The notes under the pieces were generated by a model. The model had not been told where the DNA came from, searched no databases, and saw only the letters and a list, made by a program, of their open reading frames with translations. This document shows positions 10,106-19,171 of a stretch of 64,000 nt of DNA, piece by piece. The DNA is taken from assembly GCF_011397115.1 (NCBI RefSeq), contig NZ_AP022822.1, positions 2,398,001 to 2,462,000 of the forward strand, in the 5' to 3' direction. Position 1 is the stretch's first letter, and each line of letters starts with the position of its first letter. The DNA comes from Enterococcus saigonensis (lineage in GTDB: Bacteria > Bacillota > Bacilli > Lactobacillales > Enterococcaceae). The position numbers and the translations under genes are program-made.

Positions 10106-10134
10106 ATTTTAAGGGTTTCTAAATACTTTGTCTA
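10106..10134 (-). promoter_or_regulatory. Promoter of acpP
   Basis: On the minus strand, TAGACA (10129-10134) and TAAAAT (10106-10111) are spaced by 17 bases, placing the start about 45 bp upstream of acpP. Confidence 0.65.
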
Positions 10135-10168
10135 GCCTTTTTTAGGTAATTGTTGTTTTAAAAACTTT

Positions 10169-11179
10169 TTAATCGACTTTTTCTTCTTCGCGAGCTTCAA
10201 ATTGTGCAACTAATTGGGGTACCATATCTGTTTTTAACATTGTATGAATTTGACGAATTGTATAGCTAACAGCTTCAGGACCCGTGGCGCCGTGGGTTTT
10301 AATTACAGGAGCTTTTAAGCCAAATAAAACAGCTCCACCATATTTTGCATAGTCCATTTCGTTTTTTAAATTACGTAGACCGTCTTTTAAAAGTAAAGCG
10401 CCCATTTTCCCTTTAAAACCTTCTGCTAAGATAGATTCTTTTAGCAAAGCCATCAGGTTTAGAGCAGTTCCTTCGATTGTTTTCAAAACTGCATTACCCG
10501 TGAAACCATCTGTCACAACTACATCTGCTGCACCGTTTAAAAGTTCTCGTGCTTCGACATTCCCGATAAAATTAAGATTATTTTCGGCTTTTAAAAGTTC
10601 AAAAGTTTTTTTCGTTAACTCACTGCCTTTTGTCTCTTCTGTCCCATTATTTAAAAGTCCTACCCGTGGGTTGGCAATTCCCCGAACATGTTGTGCATAA
10701 AAAGAACCTAAAATTCCGTATTGCAACAAATGCTCCGGTTTGTTATCTGCATTGGCGCCGAGGTCTAACATATCAAAACCACCCTCTTTACCAAGAACCG
10801 GCAATGTGGACATTAAACCGGGACGTTCAATGCCTTTAATGCGACCAACAATGAATAATCCTGCCGCTAGCAATGCACCGGTATTCCCTGCGGAAAAAAT
10901 AGCATCTGCTTCACCATTTTTAACTGCTTGCGCTGCCAATACCATTGAAGCTTGCTTTTTGCGTCGAATTGCCTTTACCGGTTCATCATCGCTGTTGATT
11001 TTTTCATCTGTATGAATAATTTTAACATTTGCTTCATCCGTTACATATTTCTTTATTTCTGCTTCTTTGCCATATAATTGAAATTCAATATCGGGAAAAT
11101 CTTTTTTCGCCAACATTACGCCTTCGACAATTGCTTTGGGAGCGTTGTCGCCACCCATCGCATCTACTGCGATTTTCAT
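10169..11179 (-). CDS. plsX: Phosphate acyltransferase PlsX
   Basis: PlsX makes acyl-phosphate from acyl-ACP, the donor for PlsY in the first acylation of glycerol-3-phosphate. The 336-aa protein opens with the family motif [15 protein letters not shown] and has [14 protein letters not shown] and [10 protein letters not shown] further on. I chose the ATG at 11177-11179. An in-frame ATG directly before it and one nine codons further upstream are possible, but the AGGGGG ribosome-binding site lies 8-13 bases upstream of the chosen start and inside the longer reading frame. An unusual leader of about 160 nt separates it from recG. Confidence 0.95.
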   Translation of the reverse strand: MKIAVDAMGGDNAPKAIVEGVMLAKKDFPDIEFQLYGKEAEIKKYVTDEANVKIIHTDEKINSDDEPVKAIRRKKQASMVLAAQAVKNGEADAIFSAGNTGALLAAGLFIVGRIKGIERPGLMSTLPVLGKEGGFDMLDLGANADNKPEHLLQYGILGSFYAQHVRGIANPRVGLLNNGTEETKGSELTKKTFELLKAENNLNFIGNVEARELLNGAADVVVTDGFTGNAVLKTIEGTALNLMALLKESILAEGFKGKMGALLLKDGLRNLKNEMDYAKYGGAVLFGLKAPVIKTHGATGPEAVSYTIRQIHTMLKTDMVPQLVAQFEAREEEKVD

Positions 11180-11218
11180 CATTTCGTTATACCCCCTGTA
11201 AACCATCAATTACAGAAG

Positions 11219-11340
11219 CTGGGAGATTAATTTGTCTCAACCCCTGTTCACGCATAAACATTGTGACAAAAGTAGATTCTTCAAAAAACAATCCGAAATT
11301 TCTTGAAGTTGAACACTTCTATCCCAACCTCTTTTCATAT
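11219..11340. repeat. Degenerate intergenic repeat-like element upstream of plsX
   Basis: On the minus strand the element starts AGAGGTTGGGATAGAAGTG, contains CTACTTTTGTCACAA and then GGGGTTGAGACAAATT. These resemble the GAGGTTGGGACA / TGTCCCAACCTC arms of intergenic hairpin repeats common in enterococci and other Firmicutes, but the arms here no longer match well. A small inner hairpin GAAGT/ACTTC remains. Confidence 0.45.
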
Positions 11341-11347
11341 GTTACAA

Positions 11348-11356
11348 AGTATAGCA
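11348..11356 (-). promoter_or_regulatory. Extended -10 promoter candidate for plsX
   Basis: TGCTATACT on the minus strand is an extended -10 (TGn plus TATACT). It sits in the first bases after the recG stop codon and would give plsX a leader of about 160 nt. The -35 is weak. Confidence 0.5.
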
Positions 11357-11359
11357 TAA

Positions 11360-13396
11360 TCAATCAAAAAATTGCGTTTCTGCCTGATTTTTTATTGCTG
11401 CAACTAATCCTTGATATTCTGGTAGAACGTGCCAATTTTTCATTTGCCAAACTTTTTGTGCTTCACTTCTGGCTACCTCTAAAATATTAGCATCTGCAAC
11501 TAAATCGCCAGCAATAAACTGCGGAATACCCGATTGTCGAAAACCAAATACTTCTCCTGGTCCGCGTAACTTCAAGTCTTCTTCACTTAAGACAAAACCA
11601 TTATTGGTTTCTGTCATGATTTTCATCCGCGCAGCACCAGTTTCATTTTTCGGATCTGCAACTAAAATACAATAGGACGCTTTCGCGCTTCGACCAACCC
11701 GTCCGCGCAATTGGTGAAGTTGGGCCAGCCCAAAGCGTTCTGCATCAATAATTAACATAACAGTTGCATTAGGAACATTGACCCCGACTTCAATTACTGT
11801 CGTCGAAACCAAAATTTGCATTTTATTTTCTTTGAAGTCTGTCATAATTGTTTCTTTTTCTTGATTTTTCATTTTGCCATGGAGCATACCAACTTTATAC
11901 TCTTGTCCATAAAAAGCTTGGAGGTGTTCATAAACTTCTGTCGCATTTTTGACATCTAGTGTTTCTGATTCTTCAATTAACGGACAAATAACATACATTT
12001 GATGACCTTGTTTTAACTCCTGGTGTGACCAGTCTAAAACAGAATCTAACTGACTTGGACGAACCCAGCGTGTTTCAATCGGGATACGGCCGGCTGGAAG
12101 TTCATCAATAATTGAAACATCCATTTCCCCATAGGCCGTAATCGCTAATGTGCGCGGGATTGGTGTGGCAGTCATAAATAAGACATCTGGCCGTAACCCT
12201 TTTTCCCGTAAAACGCGTCGTTGATTCACACCAAAACGGTGCTGCTCATCAGTAATCACTAAACCTAAATTGGCAAAAATGACATCTTCTTGAATTAATG
12301 CATGAGTTCCTACTACCACATCTATTTCTCCGTTTGCAAGTTGTTCTAAAATAATTCGGCGTTCCTTTGCCTTAGTGGAACCCGTTAAAAGCGCAGTAGA
12401 AACTTCTAAAGGATCAAATAATTGATTTAAACTCTCCATATGCTGTTGAGCCAAAATTTCTGTTGGTACCATTAAAGCTCCTTGAAAACCTGCTGTCATA
12501 GTAGCGTATAAAGCAATAGCTGCTACTACCGTCTTTCCGCTACCAACATCACCTTGCAATAGTCGCTGCATATGTAGCGGACTTTTTAAATCTGCACAAA
12601 TTTCATTGGTAACTTTTTTTTGCGCAGCAGTCAATTCAAAAGGCAGACTCGCTATAAAGGATTTCAGACGCTTTACATCGTACTGAATAGCAAGACCATT
12701 AATTGCGGCTTTTTCTACTTGCTTTAGAGACTGTAACTTCATTTGAAAGATAAAGAATTCTTCAAAAACTATACGTCGTTTGGCTTGATGGCTTTCTTCT
12801 TTATCAGTTGGAAAATGCATGGCATACATGGCTTTTTCACGATCTAGCAACCGATACTTTTCTTTTAATGACCGAGGTAGATTTTCTTCAATTTGATTTT
12901 TGTAAAGATCAAAAGCCTGACGAATCAAATCAATTAATGTCTTTTGCTTAATGCTTTTATTAACGTGATAAATTGGGGCAAAATCATCATCTGTACCGGA
13001 TCCTAAAATTTTCATCCCAGTCATCGCTTTACGTTTTGCATCCCATTTGCCATAAACTGCTAATTCTTCACCCAAAATAACTTTATCTTTTAAATAGGGC
13101 TGATTAAAAAAAGAAACATTAAAAACTACATGATCTTGCATCATGCGAAATTTTAACATCGATTTTTTGTAACCAAAGCGGTTCACCACTGCTGGTGCAA
13201 CTACGACTCCTTTCAAAGTAACTTTTTCTTGATCAGCCAATTCCGTTAAATCCCGTTCTTTAATATCATCATAGCGAAAAGGATAATAACTTAGTAAATC
13301 TTCCACTGTAACAATTCCTAAACTCGCTAAATCTTGGGCTCGTTTTGGTCCAACCCCTTTTAAAAAATCAACTTCTGTTTTCAGTCCTGCTGCCAC
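11360..13396 (-). CDS. recG: ATP-dependent DNA helicase RecG
   Basis: RecG remodels stalled replication forks and branch-migrates Holliday junctions. The 678-aa protein has an N-terminal wedge/OB region, then superfamily-2 motifs: Walker A LQGDVGSGKTV, ITDEQHRFG, TATPIPRTLAI and the QLRGRVGRS motif VI. The C-terminal RecG segment with the QSGIPQF region is complete. Translation starts at a GTG (13394-13396), chosen because GAGGTGG lies just upstream. The fakA terminator at 13433-13472 means recG needs its own promoter or readthrough. Confidence 0.97.
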   Translation of the reverse strand: MAAGLKTEVDFLKGVGPKRAQDLASLGIVTVEDLLSYYPFRYDDIKERDLTELADQEKVTLKGVVVAPAVVNRFGYKKSMLKFRMMQDHVVFNVSFFNQPYLKDKVILGEELAVYGKWDAKRKAMTGMKILGSGTDDDFAPIYHVNKSIKQKTLIDLIRQAFDLYKNQIEENLPRSLKEKYRLLDREKAMYAMHFPTDKEESHQAKRRIVFEEFFIFQMKLQSLKQVEKAAINGLAIQYDVKRLKSFIASLPFELTAAQKKVTNEICADLKSPLHMQRLLQGDVGSGKTVVAAIALYATMTAGFQGALMVPTEILAQQHMESLNQLFDPLEVSTALLTGSTKAKERRIILEQLANGEIDVVVGTHALIQEDVIFANLGLVITDEQHRFGVNQRRVLREKGLRPDVLFMTATPIPRTLAITAYGEMDVSIIDELPAGRIPIETRWVRPSQLDSVLDWSHQELKQGHQMYVICPLIEESETLDVKNATEVYEHLQAFYGQEYKVGMLHGKMKNQEKETIMTDFKENKMQILVSTTVIEVGVNVPNATVMLIIDAERFGLAQLHQLRGRVGRSAKASYCILVADPKNETGAARMKIMTETNNGFVLSEEDLKLRGPGEVFGFRQSGIPQFIAGDLVADANILEVARSEAQKVWQMKNWHVLPEYQGLVAAIKNQAETQFFD

Positions 13397-13432
13397 TTTC
13401 CCACCTCAGTTCTTCATAAAAAATAAATAAAA

Positions 13433-13472
13433 GGTGAAACCAGGCTCGTCTTTGGGAGTAGCTGGTTTCACC
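13433..13472 (-). terminator. Intrinsic terminator between fakA and recG
   Basis: An 11-bp perfect stem (GGTGAAACCAG / CTGGTTTCACC) is followed on the minus strand by TTTTATTTATTTTTTAT. It begins 20 bases past the fakA stop codon and closes the asp23-fakA transcript. Confidence 0.88.
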
Positions 13473-13492
13473 TGCAATTTAGCAAATTTATT

Positions 13493-15181
13493 TTATTCTG
13501 CTGCAAATAAGTATGGATATACCGGTTGATTTCCTTCGTGGATTTCAACTTCTAAATCCTCATGTTTAGCTAGTAACGCTTCTGCAATTGCTTTTGCATC
13601 TTTTTCTTTGGTTTCATCACCAAAAATAATTGTAATAATTTCAGTATCTGCTGTAATCATTTTTTCCAAAGTTGTCAAGGCTGTTTTCATTTGATCAGAA
13701 TTTGAAATAACGATTGCACCGTCCACCATGCCTAAGAAGTCGCCTTCATGAATTTCAATACCATCAATATTAGTATCGCGAATGGCATGCGTCACAGAAC
13801 CAGAAATAACATCTGCTAATGCATCTGTCATTGCCTGTTTATTAGCTTCTAAATCTGCTTGTTCATTAAAACTTAACATAGCAGTCATACCTTGTGGAAT
13901 TGTTTTAGACGCAATTACCGCCACAGGAACTTCAGCTACTTCAGCTGCTTGATCTGCAGCCATGAAGATATTCTTATTATTTGGTAATACAATTACTTTG
14001 TCAGCATTTACTTTTTCAATCGCATCTAAAATATCTTGGGTACTTGGATTCATAGTTTGACCACCAGAGATTACGTAATTTGCCCCTAGACTGCGGAATA
14101 ATTTTGCTACCCCATCACCGGCTGCAATTGCAATTACTGCATACGGCATGCGAGGTTGTTTTACAGACTCTGTAGCAAATTCTTCTACTTGATGATCGTG
14201 TTCTAAAATGGTTTCATGCTGCAAACGCATATTATCCACTTTCACTTTAACTAAAGCACCAAATTTTTGACCATAATTCATGACTTCACCAGGATGTTCT
14301 GTGTGCACATGAACTTTAATGATTTCATCGTCATTCACAACCAATAATGAATCTCCTAAACCATCTAAGTAGTTACGGAAAGTTTCGTAGTCAAATTCAC
14401 TATCCACGGTAGGACCTTCGCCGATATTCACCATAATTTCAGTACAATAGCCAAATTTAATGTCTTCTGTTGCTAGTTGTCCTTGAACGCTGCGATGGTG
14501 CTCAGCATTGACCATTTCATCCATTGCTGCAGGAGTTGGTTCAAAAGTTTCATCGGCTTGATATTCCCCTGTTAAAGCAGCCAAAAAACCTTCATAAACA
14601 AATAGCAATCCTTGACCGCCACTGTCGACCACGCCTACTTCTTTTAATACAGGCAATAAATCCGGTGTTTTTGCTAAAGCACGTTTCCCACCTTTAACAA
14701 CTGCTTTTAAAACTTCCACGCAGTCATCTGTTTCGATTGCTTTTTTCTCGCCATACTCTGCTGCCACTCGCGCTACAGTCAAAATCGTACCTTCAACAGG
14801 CTTCATTACTGCTTTATACGCCGTTTCTACCCCGTGGGTAAATGCTTTGGCTAAATCCACTGCATTTAGTGTGACAACATCTGGAATTTGTTTGGAAAAA
14901 CCACGGAACAATTGTGATAAGATAACACCGGAATTCCCCCGAGCTCCCATCAGTAATCCTTTGGCTAATATATTGGCCAATTCGCCAACATTTTCTGATG
15001 CAGAATCTAAAACAGCTTTAGCGCCACTGGTCATGGACATATTCATGTTCGTTCCGGTATCGCCATCTGGCACCGGGAAAACATTCAACGAGTTGACATA
15101 TTCTGCATTAACTTGCAGACGACTAGCACCAGCCTGGACCATTTCCTGGAATTGACTTGCGCTTATTTCCGTTACTTTCAC
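13493..15181 (-). CDS. fakA: Fatty acid kinase ATP-binding subunit FakA (DhaL/YloV family)
   Basis: FakA phosphorylates exogenous fatty acids held by FakB proteins, producing acyl-phosphate, the same intermediate that PlsX makes. The 562-aa protein has an N-terminal DhaL domain with the metal/nucleotide motif VPDGDTGTNMNMS near residues 37-50, followed by a central domain and a C-terminal DegV-like region. The start is a GTG (15179-15181) with AGGAGG upstream. It follows the Asp23-family gene by 45 bp and shares its transcript. The neighbouring plsX and acpP fit a role in lipid synthesis. Older annotations call it dihydroxyacetone kinase-like. Confidence 0.93.
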   Translation of the reverse strand: MKVTEISASQFQEMVQAGASRLQVNAEYVNSLNVFPVPDGDTGTNMNMSMTSGAKAVLDSASENVGELANILAKGLLMGARGNSGVILSQLFRGFSKQIPDVVTLNAVDLAKAFTHGVETAYKAVMKPVEGTILTVARVAAEYGEKKAIETDDCVEVLKAVVKGGKRALAKTPDLLPVLKEVGVVDSGGQGLLFVYEGFLAALTGEYQADETFEPTPAAMDEMVNAEHHRSVQGQLATEDIKFGYCTEIMVNIGEGPTVDSEFDYETFRNYLDGLGDSLLVVNDDEIIKVHVHTEHPGEVMNYGQKFGALVKVKVDNMRLQHETILEHDHQVEEFATESVKQPRMPYAVIAIAAGDGVAKLFRSLGANYVISGGQTMNPSTQDILDAIEKVNADKVIVLPNNKNIFMAADQAAEVAEVPVAVIASKTIPQGMTAMLSFNEQADLEANKQAMTDALADVISGSVTHAIRDTNIDGIEIHEGDFLGMVDGAIVISNSDQMKTALTTLEKMITADTEIITIIFGDETKEKDAKAIAEALLAKHEDLEVEIHEGNQPVYPYLFAAE

Positions 15182-15226
15182 TGATAATCCTCCTTAGAAT
15201 CGATCCCTCAAAAGCTGATCTCCTGC

Positions 15227-15589
15227 CTAATCTGGCAGTACACGTACACCTTGAACAAAAACATTAACGGAATTAGCCGTTACGCCTAACATTGTTTCCA
15301 AATTGTACTTCACTTTTTCTTGTACATTGCGAGAAACTTCCGATATTTTCGTCCCATAGCTAACGATGGTGTAAACATCCACCGCCACGCCGTTTTCTTC
15401 TTGTCGCACGATAACGCCACGGGAATAATTTTCTTTACGTAAAATTTCATTGATATTATCTTTGATTTGACTCTTGCTGGCCATGCCAACAATGCCAAAT
15501 ACGTCGGTAGCGGCGCCACCAACAACTGTGGCAATTACTTCGTTTGTAATCTCAATTGTGCCAGATGCAGTATTAATCTTTACAGCCAT
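15227..15589 (-). CDS. Asp23/Gls24-family protein (YloU-like)
   Basis: The 120-aa protein belongs to the Asp23/Gls24 family (MAVKINTASGTIEITNEVI at the start, VDVYTIVSYGTKI in the middle). Family members are abundant envelope-associated or stress proteins; the exact role of the YloU branch, always paired with fakA, is not settled. The frame is open for 41 more codons upstream, but GGGGG 10-15 bases before the ATG at 15587-15589 marks the start. Its leader holds a hairpin at 15635-15661. Confidence 0.92.
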   Translation of the reverse strand: MAVKINTASGTIEITNEVIATVVGGAATDVFGIVGMASKSQIKDNINEILRKENYSRGVIVRQEENGVAVDVYTIVSYGTKISEVSRNVQEKVKYNLETMLGVTANSVNVFVQGVRVLPD

Positions 15590-15634
15590 AAAAATAAGCC
15601 CCCTTAATTTAAGCTTTACAAAATGTGTTCTCTT

Positions 15635-15661
15635 GCATTTCGCATAATAAATGGCGAATGC
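15635..15661 (-). promoter_or_regulatory. Hairpin in the leader of the Asp23-family gene
   Basis: GCATTTCGC and GGCGAATGC pair with one bulged base around a 9-nt loop. No T-run follows, so it is not a terminator. It lies about 45 bp upstream of the start codon and may affect mRNA stability or translation. Confidence 0.45.
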
Positions 15662-15702
15662 AACAAAAGAGGGGCACAAATTCCCCCATTTTCTTCTATA
15701 GT

Positions 15703-15711
15703 ATTTTATCA
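15703..15711 (-). promoter_or_regulatory. Extended -10 promoter of asp23-fakA
   Basis: TGATAAAAT on the minus strand is an extended -10 box. The -35 region is not recognisable. The same nine bases occur as the -10 of yfhO at 16522-16530. Confidence 0.5.
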
Positions 15712-15829
15712 TAGCTACCCTTTAAATAAAAGAAAGAGCTAACGGCAGTAAAAATATTCACGAAGCCTACAACGTTGTTTAATTTACATGGTTTAGCATA
15801 AAAAGTCAATATTTGCCGGCAAATTTAGC

Positions 15830-15858
15830 TTGCATAATTGGATCGTTTATGGTAAATT
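15830..15858 (+). promoter_or_regulatory. Promoter of rpmB
   Basis: TTGCAT (15830-15835) and TAAATT (15853-15858) are 17 bases apart, about 50 bp upstream of the rpmB start. Confidence 0.75.
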
Positions 15859-15915
15859 CAGTTAGTATGAGCCCTAATATGCGCTCCATAGCAAGGCAAA
15901 GGAGGAACTAGTCAC

Positions 15916-16104
15916 ATGGCAAAAGTTTGCTATTTTACAGGTCGTAAAACATCAAGTGCAAATAACCGCTCCCATGCGATGAACGCTACAAAACGTACAG
16001 TTAAACCTAACTTACAAAAAGTTCGCGTTTTAATCGATGGTAAACCTAAAAAAGTTTGGGTATCAGCTCGTGCTTTGAAATCAGGAAAAGTTGAGCGCGT
16101 TTAA
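15916..16104 (+). CDS. rpmB: 50S ribosomal protein L28
   Basis: The 62-aa basic protein begins [20 protein letters not shown] and continues with the L28 core [13 protein letters not shown]. It lacks the CxxC pairs of zinc-type L28. A strong AAAGGAGG site lies 10 bases upstream. It is monocistronic, with its own promoter and terminator, and diverges from the asp23-fakA operon, an arrangement conserved in Firmicutes. Confidence 0.97.
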   Translation: MAKVCYFTGRKTSSANNRSHAMNATKRTVKPNLQKVRVLIDGKPKKVWVSARALKSGKVERV

Positions 16105-16124
16105 TTGACACTAGACTACAATAC

Positions 16125-16155
16125 ACCGTCTAAGGAAACTTAGACGGTTTTTTTG
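16125..16155 (+). terminator. Intrinsic terminator of rpmB
   Basis: A 10-bp perfect stem (ACCGTCTAAG / CTTAGACGGT) is capped by a GAAA tetraloop and followed by seven T. Confidence 0.93.
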
Positions 16156-16235
16156 TGTCTATTTTTACAAAAAACTCGTTATTAAAAAATGATCATCTCA
16201 AAAAACATTTAGAAAATAGCAAAACGAAAAAACGC

Positions 16236-16263
16236 AAAAAAAGACTGGCGAAAAGCCAGTCTC
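16236..16263 (-). terminator. Intrinsic terminator on the minus strand, no gene upstream
   Basis: The 8-bp stem AGACTGGC/GCCAGTCT is followed by TTTTTTT on the minus strand. In the plus direction only CTCTTTAT follows, so the minus orientation fits better. The rpmB terminator 80 bp away already serves the plus strand. Confidence 0.8.
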
Positions 16264-16322
16264 TTTATAGATATGTGCCAATATTCATCATGTAATATTG
16301 AGACGAAATATGTTTTTTTAAT
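16236..16322 (-). ncRNA. Candidate small RNA between rpmB and yfhO
   Basis: No protein gene is visible here, yet the minus strand has a full transcription unit. A promoter at 16329-16357 predicts a start near 16322. An internal hairpin CAATATT/AATATTG (16279-16300) has an 8-nt loop. An intrinsic terminator at 16236-16263 (AGACTGGC/GCCAGTCT, loop of 5, then seven T) ends the RNA at about 85 nt. A possible eight-codon frame starting ATGATG in the hairpin loop has no ribosome-binding site. The transcript is inferred from sequence only. Confidence 0.55.
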
Positions 16323-16328
16323 ACCCTA

Positions 16329-16357
16329 AAAATACTGCATTTTTTATACAGTGTCAA
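16329..16357 (-). promoter_or_regulatory. Promoter of the candidate small RNA
   Basis: A consensus TTGACA (16352-16357), a 17-base spacer and TATTTT (16329-16334) lie on the minus strand. Confidence 0.6.
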
Positions 16358-16521
16358 GACGCTTAGCCTTCAAAAACAAGAATATACCAATTCGCATATT
16401 GACTTTAGTCCCCTTTTTCAACGAAGCGTTATGAAGCGTCATGAAGTAGCTTTTAATACGGCTTTCAAATTTTAAAAGAGTTTTTTCTTTTTTCTTCAAA
16501 GCTTTCAGGCAAGTGGAGTTG

Positions 16522-16530
16522 TGATAAAAT
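16522..16530 (+). promoter_or_regulatory. Extended -10 promoter of yfhO
   Basis: TGATAAAAT lies 44 bp upstream of the yfhO ATG. The -35 position 17 bases upstream reads CTTTCA, a partial match. Confidence 0.5.
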
Positions 16531-16573
16531 AGAAACAAGTTTTAACTTTAATCTAGAGAAATTTGGTGACCTA

Positions 16574-19165
16574 ATGCAACAAGTGAAATCTTTTCTAAAG
16601 GAAAATCGTCTTTTAATGTTGGCGAGTTTCGGCCTGCCCTTTTTTATCTTGGCCTTTATTTATTTAACAATTGGGATTTATCCTGGTAGTAGCCGGAGTA
16701 TTTTAGCTAGTGATGCCTTTTCACAATTTTCTAATTTCCACGCCAGTTTTCGCAATGCCATGCTTGGGAAACAGAGCTTTTTATATTCGTGGCACGCCTC
16801 TTTGGGATTGAATTACCTTTCCTTAATTTCTTATTATTTGGGCGGAGTTTTTACTCCTTTCGTATTGTTTTTTCCCAATCAGCTTATGCCAGATGCCCTC
16901 TACTTTTTAACTTTGTTAAAGGTCGGTAGCGCCGGTTTAGCTTTTTGGTTTTATGCCAAACACACTTTTGCTATTGATAAGTGGGCTCACGTTACATTGG
17001 CAGTGAGTTACGCTTTAATGTCTTTTATTATTGCTCATTCTGAAATTATTATGTGGATTGATGCCTTGATTTATCTTCCTTTAATTATTTGGGGGATTGA
17101 TCGTCTTTTGTTATTACAAAAACCGCGTGTCTTATTTTTTAGCTACCTGTTACTTTTCATTTCCAGCTTTTATATGGGTTTTATGATTGGAATCTTTTCT
17201 GTTCTTTATTTTCTTGTGCGCCTTATTAGCAATTTCAAAACGAATAAATCCAAAATTCTCCCTTATGGCATAACTTCTATTTTAGCCGGCGGTGCTTCGA
17301 TGATTATTATTTTACCGGCTGTTTTGGACTTGCGCACAAACGGCGAGGAGTTAACTCAAATTACCCAATTAAAAACGGAAGCGACAAATTTTTTAGATAT
17401 TTTTATGAAAAATATGATTGGTGTCTATGATACGACTAAATACGGCAGTATTCCTTTCATTTATATTGGTTTACTACCTTTAACCTTCTGTTTGTTTTAC
17501 TTTGTAACAAAATCAATAGCACACAAAGAAAAAATACTTTTTGCCGCTTTATTTGCAATTCTAATTGCTAGTTTTTACCTAGTACCATTGAATTTGTTCT
17601 GGCAAGGAATGCATGCCCCAAACATGTTTTTATTCCGCTACGCTTATTTATTTTCCTTTTTAGTCATCATGTTAGCCGGTTATGGTTGGGAACAATTCAA
17701 ACCGGAATACTGGCCTAGACTAGTAGCCGTTCTGATTAGTCTGATGCTTTTATTTTGTTTTGCTATGGGACTTAGAGGTGATAACGAATATACTTATGTA
17801 AAATTTGGCTCTTTTGTTTTAACGATTTGCTTCTTATTGTTATATATTTTAGTTTTTACATTTACAGCCAAAGATAGCTTCACTAAAAAAACTGCGCGTA
17901 TTCTATTATTAGCAGTCGTTTGTTGTGAAGCGGCTATTAATACAAATGGCATGGTGCGCGGCATTTTAAATGATTGGAATTATGCATCTCGCAGCCTCTA
18001 TACAGAGCCTTATCCTGCTATTAAAAATTTAGTTGATCAAACCAAAACAAGTAATCAAACATTTTATCGGTTAGAAAACCTTGATCCTGTCTCTAGTAAT
18101 GATAGCTTTAATTATGGTTATAGCGGTATCAGTATGTTTTCATCGATTCGCAATCGCCATTCTTCTAGTTATTTAGACCGTTTAGGCTTTCGCTCGAGGG
18201 GAACCAATCTAAATATCCGTTATGCGAATAATACGTTGTTGATGGATGGTTTTACGGGTATTAAATACAACTTAACCACAACCCCACTAAATAAATTTGG
18301 TTTTAAAGAAAAAGCTAAAGAAGCTGCGTACCAATTATATGAAAATGATTATGCTTTACCTCTAGCCTTTTTGACTGACGCTAGTGTTACTAAAGTTATT
18401 CAACCTGAAAATGATAATTTAACGAGTCAGACAAATTTAGTGAATGCCTTAAGTGGCGAAAATCTGCACTACTTTGATTTTTATCCATTATCGGTAGTAA
18501 AAACAGATAATACAACGGTTACAAATAATGGTAATTTCTTACGTTTAACTGAAGAAAAAGCTAATATTGCTAAAGATATCACTTGGAGCTTAACTATTCC
18601 GGCACATCGTCAAGCTTATTTAAGCCTTTATCCAGAAGATTTCGCGGAACTAGAAAGCTCTACTGTCACTATTTTAATCAACGGTCAAAAGCGCAAGACC
18701 CAAATTAACATTAGCGGCCAATATTACGATTTGGGTTATTATGATAAAGAAACTACCATTACTTTTACAGCTAGTTTTTATGGTACCAAATCGATTGGCT
18801 TACAAAATCCTCAAGTCGTTACACTAGATACTACTGCTTATGAGAAGGCTATGAAACGTCTGCAGCAAAATGGTGTACCATTAACAACGGGCAACCGTAG
18901 CGCAACTGGTAATTTTAGTGCCAAAGAAGATCAATTATTGATCACAACCATTCCTTTTGATAAAGGTTGGCAAGTTAAAATTGATGGAAAAAAAGTCCCA
19001 ATTACTGCCTTTCAAGATGCTTTTCTCGCTGTTAAAGTAAAAGCCGGAAAACACAACATTACATTGCGCTATTTGCCACCAGGCTTTATTCTAGGTGTCG
19101 CCTTATTTATCAGCTGTTTAGTTCTTTTCTATTTCTTTGATCGTTTTTACCAAAAGAAAAGATAA
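16574..19165 (+). CDS. YfhO-family polytopic membrane protein
   Basis: The 863-aa protein has about a dozen transmembrane helices in its first 460 residues, then a long extracytoplasmic domain rich in beta strands, and a final helix at about 835-855 followed by a basic tail (FDRFYQKKR). This is the layout of the YfhO family, GT-C-like proteins implicated in glycosylation of lipoteichoic acid or other envelope polymers. The early loop LASDAFSQFSNF carries an acidic residue in the position expected of GT-C active sites. The substrate cannot be told from sequence. It is monocistronic, with a weak GGTGA site before the ATG and a terminator after it. Confidence 0.88.
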   Translation: MQQVKSFLKENRLLMLASFGLPFFILAFIYLTIGIYPGSSRSILASDAFSQFSNFHASFRNAMLGKQSFLYSWHASLGLNYLSLISYYLGGVFTPFVLFFPNQLMPDALYFLTLLKVGSAGLAFWFYAKHTFAIDKWAHVTLAVSYALMSFIIAHSEIIMWIDALIYLPLIIWGIDRLLLLQKPRVLFFSYLLLFISSFYMGFMIGIFSVLYFLVRLISNFKTNKSKILPYGITSILAGGASMIIILPAVLDLRTNGEELTQITQLKTEATNFLDIFMKNMIGVYDTTKYGSIPFIYIGLLPLTFCLFYFVTKSIAHKEKILFAALFAILIASFYLVPLNLFWQGMHAPNMFLFRYAYLFSFLVIMLAGYGWEQFKPEYWPRLVAVLISLMLLFCFAMGLRGDNEYTYVKFGSFVLTICFLLLYILVFTFTAKDSFTKKTARILLLAVVCCEAAINTNGMVRGILNDWNYASRSLYTEPYPAIKNLVDQTKTSNQTFYRLENLDPVSSNDSFNYGYSGISMFSSIRNRHSSSYLDRLGFRSRGTNLNIRYANNTLLMDGFTGIKYNLTTTPLNKFGFKEKAKEAAYQLYENDYALPLAFLTDASVTKVIQPENDNLTSQTNLVNALSGENLHYFDFYPLSVVKTDNTTVTNNGNFLRLTEEKANIAKDITWSLTIPAHRQAYLSLYPEDFAELESSTVTILINGQKRKTQINISGQYYDLGYYDKETTITFTASFYGTKSIGLQNPQVVTLDTTAYEKAMKRLQQNGVPLTTGNRSATGNFSAKEDQLLITTIPFDKGWQVKIDGKKVPITAFQDAFLAVKVKAGKHNITLRYLPPGFILGVALFISCLVLFYFFDRFYQKKR

Positions 19166-19171
19166 CCACTC

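Noticed and set aside
11029..11490. A 153-codon plus-strand frame opposite plsX and recG
   Set aside because: Both ends overlap conserved genes on the other strand, and its middle part is the repeat-like plsX leader.
16344..16538. A 64-codon open frame on the minus strand upstream of yfhO
   Set aside because: It needs a TTG start with no ribosome-binding site, has low-complexity Lys/Leu composition and matches no family I know. The small-RNA promoter lies at its 3' end.
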